A stretch of 6,278 bases of DNA from Gammaproteobacteria bacterium (GTDB lineage: Bacteria; Pseudomonadota; Gammaproteobacteria; Pseudomonadales; Halomonadaceae), in contig JAMCZP010000119.1 of NCBI GenBank assembly GCA_023485185.1, forward strand, positions 19,417 to 25,694. The letters run 5' to 3'. The translations under genes and the position numbers were made by a program. The notes beneath the pieces were generated by a model. That model was not told the origin of the DNA, did no database searches, and saw nothing but the letters and a program-made list of their open reading frames with translations. Of this stretch, positions 1 to 4,659 are shown piece after piece (positions within the stretch are counted from its first letter, which is position 1; each line of letters starts with the position of its first letter).

Positions 1-1443
1 CTCCAGACGATCAGGCAACGGCTGTAGTATCGGTAGTGCAGGCGTATTGTCGGTTTTTTGCAGCGGTTTTAAACGTGCCTGATCCAGCGGCAGCGGCGCT
101 GTAAAGACATCCCGATTAACCACCATAACGTCAGGTTCATTAATACGCGGATAGTCCATTTGCATACTACGTGGGTCGCTAATGACCCCAGCCAACGCCG
201 AAGCAGCGGCGGTTTCAGGGCTACATAGAAACACGCTGTCTTCACGCGTGCCAGAACGGCCGGGGAAGTTGCGGGGTACCGTGCGCAGGCTATTACGGCC
301 TACAGCAGGTGCTTGGCCCATGCCTATGCAGCCGTTGCAGCCCGCTTGGTGTAAGCGTGCACCGCTAGCGACCAGTTCGCCTAAATAGCCTTCTTGAATC
401 AACGTAGAAAGCACCTGGCGCGATGAAGGATTGATATCCAGCGATACACCCTCTGCCACTGAGCGGCCTTTCACCATGCTCGATACCACGGCAAAATCAC
501 GATAACCAGGGTTGCCTGAGGATCCAATATAAGCTTGGTGCAGCGGCTGACCGACGACCTCGCTCACCGGCACTACCTTATCGGGACTGGAGGGCAGCGC
601 TATAAGCGGCACCAACTGCGATAAATCAATCACTTCTTCAACATCGTAGTGGCAGCCAGGGTCAGCTGCTAATGCCTGCCAGTCCGCTTCACGTCCCCTG
701 GCAGTCAAAAAGCGTCGGGTACTTTCATCGCTGGGGAATACACTGGTAGTGGCGCCCATTTCGGTGCCCATATTGGCAATCACCAGCCGATCCATTGCCG
801 AGAGGTCATTAAGCCCTGGGCCGTAAAATTCAAGGATGCTGTTTTTACCCCCCGACACGCCATGACGACGGAGTAGCTCCAGAACAATATCTTTGGCCGA
901 CACCCAGTCGGGCAATCGCCCCTCCAAACGCACGCCCCAAATTTTCGGCATGGTGATGTACAGCGGCTCACCGGCCATGGCCATGGCGACTTCGATACCG
1001 CCAGCGCCGATGGCCAGCATGCCTAATGCGCCCGCCGAGGTAGTGTGGCTGTCGCAACCTACCAGCGACTGACCAGGCACACCAAAATTCTCCATATGCA
1101 CCGGGTGGCTAATGCCATTGCCAGGACCGGAGTACCACACGCCGAAGCGTTCGCAGGCACTCTTTAGAAACAAATAGGTCTCGGCATTCAGGTTATCGGC
1201 TTGCACAAGCCCATGGTCGATATACTGCACGCTGGGTTGGGTATGCACCCGATCCAGCCCCATGGCTTCAAGCTCTAGCATTACCAGCGTGCCCAGCACA
1301 TCCTGTAACAGCGCTTGGTCTATACGCAGGGCAATTTCACTGTCAGGGATCATTTCACCACTGACCAAGTGATCACGAATCAGCTTTTGAGCTAAGTTCA
1401 AGGGTGTTGCAGAAGCGTCTAGCGGAGTCATTAGAGGGGGCAT
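1..1443 (-). CDS. Aconitase-family hydratase, divergent Fe-S site (C-terminus beyond window)
   Basis: 481 codons are visible from ATG at 1443; the gene continues past base 1. It resembles the monomeric bacterial (Aquifex-type) aconitate hydratases of about 640 residues, so the visible part is the catalytic domains 1-3 and the C-terminal swivel domain is mostly missing. Such enzymes carry out a dehydration/rehydration on a [4Fe-4S] cluster in the cytoplasm. Conserved active-site elements, aligned by eye to mitochondrial aconitase: YIDHG (D76, H77), H113 in NGISHPVH, DSHT (131-134), N224 and E228 in NMGTEMGATTS, C369 and C372 in GCNGCIGMGQAP, R391 and R396 in RNFPGR. The usual GSCTNS motif reads GSSGNP (307-312), so Ser309 replaces the first cluster cysteine, and Pro390 replaces the Asn before RNF. 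AGGA at 1455-1452, 8 bases upstream, favours this start over the in-frame ATG at 1431. It follows the GntR gene in one apparent operon. Family confidence is high; citrate as substrate is doubtful. Confidence 0.9.
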   Translation of the reverse strand, partial: MPPLMTPLDASATPLNLAQKLIRDHLVSGEMIPDSEIALRIDQALLQDVLGTLVMLELEAMGLDRVHTQPSVQYIDHGLVQADNLNAETYLFLKSACERFGVWYSGPGNGISHPVHMENFGVPGQSLVGCDSHTTSAGALGMLAIGAGGIEVAMAMAGEPLYITMPKIWGVRLEGRLPDWVSAKDIVLELLRRHGVSGGKNSILEFYGPGLNDLSAMDRLVIANMGTEMGATTSVFPSDESTRRFLTARGREADWQALAADPGCHYDVEEVIDLSQLVPLIALPSSPDKVVPVSEVVGQPLHQAYIGSSGNPGYRDFAVVSSMVKGRSVAEGVSLDINPSSRQVLSTLIQEGYLGELVASGARLHQAGCNGCIGMGQAPAVGRNSLRTVPRNFPGRSGTREDSVFLCSPETAAASALAGVISDPRSMQMDYPRINEPDVMVVNRDVFTAPLPLDQARLKPLQKTDNTPALPILQPLPDRLE

Positions 1444-1451
1444 TAGAAAGG

Positions 1452-1455
1452 TCCT
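1452..1455 (-). promoter_or_regulatory. Ribosome binding site of the aconitase-family gene
   Basis: AGGA on the minus strand, 8 bases before ATG at 1443. The alternative in-frame ATG at 1431 has no purine-rich sequence at the right distance, so this site decides the start. Confidence 0.6.
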
Positions 1456-1499
1456 AACGTTTTTATTATCATTAATTAGAGAAAAGCTAATAACGGAGA

Positions 1500-2192
1500 C
1501 TAACTAATAGTCAGTTCGTTATTACGCTGACGCTCAACGTGAGCAGCAGCCGTCGTCTGTTTTTGGCGCATTTGAGCAGCTCGTGCCGCTAATATATGCG
1601 CACGCATAATAGCAGCGGCCCACTCAGCATCACGGTTTTGCAAAGCACGAATAATTTCCCGGTGGTGCTGCATACTGCACAGCAGCTCCTCACGGGTGTA
1701 ATGGTGAAAGCTACGCCGAGAAACAGGCACTTGCACAATCGTTTCAAGCAAACGCTGAAGGCGCGGGCTATCCGCAGCTGTCACTAGTTCAGCGTGAAAT
1801 TGGTTATTAAGTACGGCAATTTCATCAGTCGCCCGCACATCATCCTGCTGGCTAAGCCTTTCCATTTGGTCAGCAAGACTCCCCAACGTAATGAGTTGGG
1901 TTTCGCTGATGCGTTTAGCCGCACGCCTGACCACCTGAGGCTCTAGCAGCACCCTTAGCTCAAAGACTTCTTCCACATCATGCTGGGTCCAACCCACCAC
2001 GCGTGCACCGTGATGGGGTATGGCCTCAACCCAGCCATCGGATACCAAGCGACGTAAGGCCTCCCGTATAGGGGTTCGGCTATAATCAAGCTCTTCACCA
2101 ATCGTCGCTTCCCGCACATAGCTACCCGCTGCATAGCCACCATTAAGTATGCGCTGCTTGATGATGTGATAAACCCGATCGGCGGCGGTCAT
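1500..2192 (-). CDS. GntR-family transcriptional regulator, FCD (FadR-like) subfamily
   Basis: 230 residues, the usual length for the family. Residues about 3-68 form the winged helix-turn-helix, with the typical recognition stretch YSRTPIREALRRL (37-49) and the wing around IPHHGARV (58-65). Residues about 72-205 form the all-helical FCD ligand-binding domain. FCD proteins often bind a metal plus a carboxylic acid effector. The expected histidines are visible: H133 in NNQFH, H176/H177 in QHHREI and H199 in MRAHI. The Asp normally found four residues before the first His (DxxxH) is Asn129 here, which could weaken or change metal binding. ATG at 2192 is preferred over a TTG at 2228 because AGGAG lies 7 bases upstream of it. 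The gene precedes the aconitase-family gene by 56 bases and diverges from the LysR gene. It probably controls the hydratase operon and itself, and perhaps the transporter; this is inferred from position. Confidence 0.93.
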   Translation of the reverse strand: MTAADRVYHIIKQRILNGGYAAGSYVREATIGEELDYSRTPIREALRRLVSDGWVEAIPHHGARVVGWTQHDVEEVFELRVLLEPQVVRRAAKRISETQLITLGSLADQMERLSQQDDVRATDEIAVLNNQFHAELVTAADSPRLQRLLETIVQVPVSRRSFHHYTREELLCSMQHHREIIRALQNRDAEWAAAIMRAHILAARAAQMRQKQTTAAAHVERQRNNELTIS

Positions 2193-2199
2193 AGCGTCA

Positions 2200-2204
2200 C
2201 TCCT
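2200..2204 (-). promoter_or_regulatory. Ribosome binding site fixing the GntR start
   Basis: AGGAG on the minus strand with a 7-base spacer to ATG at 2192. It lies downstream of the alternative TTG start at 2228, so the longer N-terminus is unlikely to be made. Confidence 0.7.
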
Positions 2205-2281
2205 AAACGTTCCAAAGGCTTGCTGCAAAGCACTTTTTCAGGCTATCAAATCGTCACCCTAGACTAAGGTCGCAGATAAGA

Positions 2282-2291
2282 TTGTGTACGA
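2282..2291. promoter_or_regulatory. Candidate GntR/FCD operator, site 1
   Basis: TTGTGTACGA matches 8 of 10 positions of the palindrome TTGTATACAA, the general type of site bound by many FCD-subfamily GntR regulators. It is the copy nearer the GntR gene. Short matches can arise by chance; the second copy supports it. Confidence 0.3.
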
Positions 2292-2304
2292 CTTGTTGCA
2301 CCGA

Positions 2305-2320
2305 AGGCCAATATAGGCCT
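2305..2320. repeat. Inverted repeat AGGCC-N6-GGCCT
   Basis: Two 5-bp arms separated by AATATA; the right arm is also part of the 8-bp palindrome TAGGCCTA (2314-2321). It lies about 90 bp before the LysR start, where LysR regulators commonly bind. It is short, so a role as an autoregulatory site is only a possibility. Confidence 0.25.
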
Positions 2321-2344
2321 ACATTTGTCAAAAATCGAGCATAG

Positions 2345-2354
2345 TTGCATACAA
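2345..2354. promoter_or_regulatory. Candidate GntR/FCD operator, site 2, overlapping the LysR -10 box
   Basis: TTGCATACAA matches 9 of 10 positions of TTGTATACAA. It overlaps the proposed -10 box TACAAT of the LysR gene, so a protein bound here would block that promoter. Its centre is 63 bp from that of site 1, close to six helical turns. Confidence 0.35.
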
Positions 2355-2409
2355 TAATAACAAAAAGCTCGTCGACATCGGTAGCCATGCCATCCACCAG
2401 GAGTTCAAA

Positions 2410-3360
2410 ATGAAACTCGATCCCACCTCTTTACGGCTGTTTGTCCGGGTGGCAGAGATGGGCACTATCAGCGCTGCGGCTGATGCTGAGTTCATTGCAA
2501 CTTCTGCGGTTAGCAAGCGTTTAAGTGAGCTTGAAGCGCATTTCAGTACGCCACTGTTACATCGCAATAACCGGGGCGTAGAGTTAACGCCAGCCGGGAA
2601 TGCGCTGCTGCATCTCTCCCGTGGGGTGCTGCACAACCTGGAAGACTTAGATCTACAGATGCGTGACTACACCAGTGGTGAGCGCGGCATTATTCGTATT
2701 TTTGCCAATATGTCCGCTATTACTCAGTACTTGCCAGGAGAGACCCAGTCTTTTTTTGAGAAGCACCCAGATATTGGTGTGCAGCTCGAAGAGAAGGTCA
2801 GCCCTGTGATTACCCGGGAAATTATGGCGAATGGGGCCGATATTGGTATTTGTGCCAAGCTCCCTCATGGCTACGACCTAGCGGAACTGCCTTACCACAC
2901 TGATGAGCTGGTACTTGTTACACCGTTAAACCATCCGCTTGCCAACCGGGAGGCTATCGATTTTCGCGATAGCCTTGAGCATGCCTATGTTGGCCTGCAC
3001 TCCTCCAGCGCGATTAACTTACAGCTGTTAAAGGCCGCTAGCTTAGCCAATAGACCGCTAAGGCTTCGGATTCAGGTCACTAGCTACGATGCGCTATGTT
3101 TGATGGTTCAGGCGGGGTTAGGCATTGGCGTCGTTCCGAGAGGCGCCATTCGCCAATATGTAGGCGGACTACAGGTGCGTGTACTGCCTATACGAGATAC
3201 CTGGGCAAAGCGACCTCTGTGTATTTACGTCAATAACATTGATCGCATTTCGATGGCAGCCCGACTATTTGTCGACCATCTTATTGAATCTTCTGCCAAT
3301 TCTAGAAAAAACCTGCCGTTAGCAACGGTTGCTGATGAAACCATTTCTTCTATGGTTTAG
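2410..3360 (+). CDS. LysR-family transcriptional regulator
   Basis: 316 residues, slightly longer than the usual 290-310. The N-terminal winged helix-turn-helix (about residues 5-64) is typical: LRLFVRVAEMGTISAAAD, then the recognition helix TSAVSKRLSELE (31-42) and LLHRNNRGVELTPAG (49-63). A linker helix and a periplasmic-binding-protein-like effector domain follow (about 90-295), including the usual QAGLGIGVVPRGAI segment. The last 20 or so residues form a polar tail after the effector domain. AGGAG lies 6 bases before the ATG. The gene diverges from the GntR gene and precedes the TRAP genes on the same strand with a 187-bp gap, so it is a good candidate activator of the transporter. LysR proteins near such genes often sense the transported or degraded acid; the effector here is unknown. 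Confidence 0.95.
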   Translation: MKLDPTSLRLFVRVAEMGTISAAADAEFIATSAVSKRLSELEAHFSTPLLHRNNRGVELTPAGNALLHLSRGVLHNLEDLDLQMRDYTSGERGIIRIFANMSAITQYLPGETQSFFEKHPDIGVQLEEKVSPVITREIMANGADIGICAKLPHGYDLAELPYHTDELVLVTPLNHPLANREAIDFRDSLEHAYVGLHSSSAINLQLLKAASLANRPLRLRIQVTSYDALCLMVQAGLGIGVVPRGAIRQYVGGLQVRVLPIRDTWAKRPLCIYVNNIDRISMAARLFVDHLIESSANSRKNLPLATVADETISSMV

Positions 3361-3372
3361 CGGCAATGGCGC

Positions 3373-3401
3373 GCCTGCCTTCTCAGTTCACGAAAGCAGG
3401 C
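3373..3401 (+). terminator. Stem-loop after the LysR gene, possible weak terminator
   Basis: Arms GCCTGCCTTC (3373-3382) and GAAAGCAGGC (3392-3401) pair with one mismatch around a 9-base loop, 12 bases after the LysR stop codon. No run of T follows, so it is at best an inefficient or factor-dependent terminator, or an mRNA 3' end stabiliser. Confidence 0.4.
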
Positions 3402-3450
3402 TCATCAATCACTAATACCCAAACGCGCTGGCAACAGGTATCAATAGACT

Positions 3451-3466
3451 GGAGGTGGTTATGTAA
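3451..3466 (+). other. Start-stop minimal ORF with strong ribosome binding site
   Basis: GGAGGT (3451-3456) is followed after 4 bases by ATG (3461-3463) and immediately by TAA (3464-3466). It sits in the untranslated stretch 81 bases before the binding-protein start. A ribosome could initiate and stop at once here, which might affect leader mRNA stability. It may equally be coincidence. Confidence 0.25.
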
Positions 3467-3493
3467 AACACCCTAGAACCACAACAACAAACC

Positions 3494-3509
3494 GTCTAAG
3501 ACATTAGAC
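3494..3509. promoter_or_regulatory. Palindrome upstream of the TAXI gene, candidate operator
   Basis: GTCTAA-GACA-TTAGAC is a perfect inverted repeat with 6-bp arms and a 4-bp spacer, 38 bases before the binding-protein ATG. Its size suits a dimeric regulator. The LysR or GntR product are the obvious candidates, but I found no full second copy in the window. Confidence 0.35.
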
Positions 3510-3535
3510 AAGACAATAAAAGCATCCCAATGCTT

Positions 3536-3540
3536 GAGGT
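3536..3540 (+). promoter_or_regulatory. Ribosome binding site of the TAXI solute-binding protein
   Basis: GAGGT with a 7-base spacer to ATG at 3548. It lies inside the extension that would be created by the upstream in-frame ATG at 3530, so 3548 is the better start; that start also gives a clean signal peptide. Confidence 0.75.
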
Positions 3541-3547
3541 AATAATA

Positions 3548-4534
3548 ATGAAATCCTTTGCTCTTAAATCACGTCTACTTATCCCTGCCTCCCTGTTGGC
3601 ACTCGGCACGCTTACCAGCGCCGGTCTACAAGCACAAGAGAGTGCTTTAAACATTGGTGCAGTGCCTACAGGTACCGGCTGGTTCTTTGGCATTTCAGAG
3701 GGCGCGCGGGTTATTAGTGCCAATACGCCTTATGAAATTACCGTCCGCGAGACGGGCGGAACCCGTGAAAACGCTATTCGCCTTGGTCGCAATGAACTGG
3801 ACCTTGCCTTCACTGAAGCATTAGTGGGCTATGAGCAGTACAACGGTATTGGCCGCTTTGAAGACACCCCCAACGAAAACGTGCGCTTGGTCTACTGGAT
3901 TGCCCCTTCCACGATGCACTGGGCGGTTCGTCAGGACGCCGATATCAACAGTTTTGAAGACCTGGATGGCCAACGCTTCAACCCCAGCAGCATTGGTGGT
4001 GGCGGTGAGTACATCACCGAACTAGTGTTTGACATCCTAGGTATTGAGCCCGACTTCCAGCGCATGCGCATTGACGATGCCGCCGAGGGTGTTATCGACG
4101 GACGTCTAATTGGCTTCAGCTATAATGGCATTCCCCCGATTCCAGCGTTCACCGAAGTTCACTCGTCTCGCCCCTTGCAGTTATTGTCGCTTTCAGAAGA
4201 GCAGGTTGCTGCAGTCACCGAAGAGCTGCCCTTCCTCGCGCCCTCGGTTATCCCAGCAGAGACTTATCGCGGTATGGATGAGGCAACATCGCTGGGCATC
4301 TATATGGGTGTATCCGCCAATAGCACCCTAGATGACGACATCGTCTATAACATTACGCAGGCCTATTGGGAAAACCATGAGCAGGTGGCGGCATCCTTTG
4401 CACCCGCCGATGGCATGACGCCGCAAGATGTGATTGATAATGCCACTTTCCCGATCCACGCGGGGGCGCTGCGCTATTACCAAGAGCTAGGTCTTGAGAT
4501 TCCTGACGACGTCATTCCTCCCGAAGCACGCTGA
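3548..4534 (+). CDS. TRAP transporter solute-binding protein, TAXI family
   Basis: 328 residues, normal for the family. It is a periplasmic binding protein that captures a solute, probably a carboxylic acid, and delivers it to the TRAP permease encoded next. Residues 1-29 form a classic signal peptide: positive N-terminus (MKSFALKSR), hydrophobic core (LLIPASLLALGTLTSAG), and a likely cleavage after LQA (27-29), before QES. The mature protein starts with the TAXI-type strand LNIGAVPTGTGWFFGISEGA; ETGGTRENAIRLGRNELDLAFT and SIGGGGEYITELVFDILGI are the usual internal landmarks of TAXI and related NMT1-like proteins. A hairpin follows the stop codon and the permease starts 125 bases later, a layout that lets the binding protein be made in excess. 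The substrate cannot be deduced; known TAXI systems carry acids such as glutamate or 2-oxoglutarate. Confidence 0.92.
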   Translation: MKSFALKSRLLIPASLLALGTLTSAGLQAQESALNIGAVPTGTGWFFGISEGARVISANTPYEITVRETGGTRENAIRLGRNELDLAFTEALVGYEQYNGIGRFEDTPNENVRLVYWIAPSTMHWAVRQDADINSFEDLDGQRFNPSSIGGGGEYITELVFDILGIEPDFQRMRIDDAAEGVIDGRLIGFSYNGIPPIPAFTEVHSSRPLQLLSLSEEQVAAVTEELPFLAPSVIPAETYRGMDEATSLGIYMGVSANSTLDDDIVYNITQAYWENHEQVAASFAPADGMTPQDVIDNATFPIHAGALRYYQELGLEIPDDVIPPEAR

Positions 4535-4544
4535 TACCGGTTGG

Positions 4545-4574
4545 CACCCGCAGGCGTTTAAACGCCTGCGGGTG
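4545..4574 (+). terminator. Strong hairpin between binding protein and permease (intra-operon attenuator)
   Basis: A perfect 30-bp palindrome: CACCCGCAGGCGTTT (4545-4559) and AAACGCCTGCGGGTG (4560-4574), which in RNA would fold as a stem of about 13 pairs with a 4-base loop. It is followed by TTTCAG and a T-rich stretch rather than a clean U-run. It lies 10 bases after the TAXI stop. It probably terminates part of the transcripts and protects the 3' end of the binding-protein mRNA. Confidence 0.65.
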
Positions 4575-4647
4575 TTTCAGTATTGTTATTCCTTAATCAC
4601 CTCTTTTTTGACACGCCCGTATTCGTTGCCTTCCGGCATGAGAGCGT

Positions 4648-4652
4648 GGGAG
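4648..4652 (+). promoter_or_regulatory. Ribosome binding site of the TRAP permease
   Basis: GGGAG with a 7-base spacer to ATG at 4660. The nearby ATG at 4638 is out of frame, so 4660 is the start. Confidence 0.55.
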
Positions 4653-4659
4653 CCATCCG

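Larger units (their letters stand above)
2193..2409. promoter_or_regulatory. Divergent regulatory region between gntR-like and lysR-like genes
   Basis: This 217-bp stretch must carry the promoters for both blocks. On the plus strand, TTGTCA (2325-2330) and TACAAT (2350-2355) resemble sigma-70 -35 and -10 boxes for the LysR gene, although the 19-base spacer is long. I see no equally good promoter for the GntR gene on the minus strand; TTGACA there (complement of 2326-2331) lacks a well-spaced -10 box. The region also holds two FCD-operator-like sites and an AGGCC/GGCCT inverted repeat, annotated separately. Confidence 0.5.

Noticed and set aside
182..388. Plus-strand 68-residue ORF
   Set aside because: It lies antisense inside the aconitase-family gene, whose protein is clearly conserved through this stretch; no ribosome binding site or recognisable domain.
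1444..1499. Possible separate promoter for the aconitase-family gene in the AT-rich gap after the GntR gene
   Set aside because: AT-rich, but I could not find a convincing -35/-10 pair with correct spacing; co-transcription with the GntR gene is simpler.
2193..2228. N-terminal extension of the GntR protein from TTG at 2228
   Set aside because: It would place the good AGGAG ribosome binding site inside the gene, and the ATG at 2192 gives the normal N-terminus for the family.
2328..2636. Minus-strand 102-residue ORF
   Set aside because: It overlaps the LysR helix-turn-helix coding region in antisense and has no family features.
3530..3547. Start of the TAXI protein at ATG 3530
   Set aside because: No ribosome binding site precedes it, and the extra residues would spoil an otherwise standard signal peptide that begins at 3548.
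4608..4613. TTGACA as the -35 box of a separate permease promoter
   Set aside because: The -35 match is perfect, but no acceptable -10 box lies 15-19 bases downstream; the area there is GC-rich.
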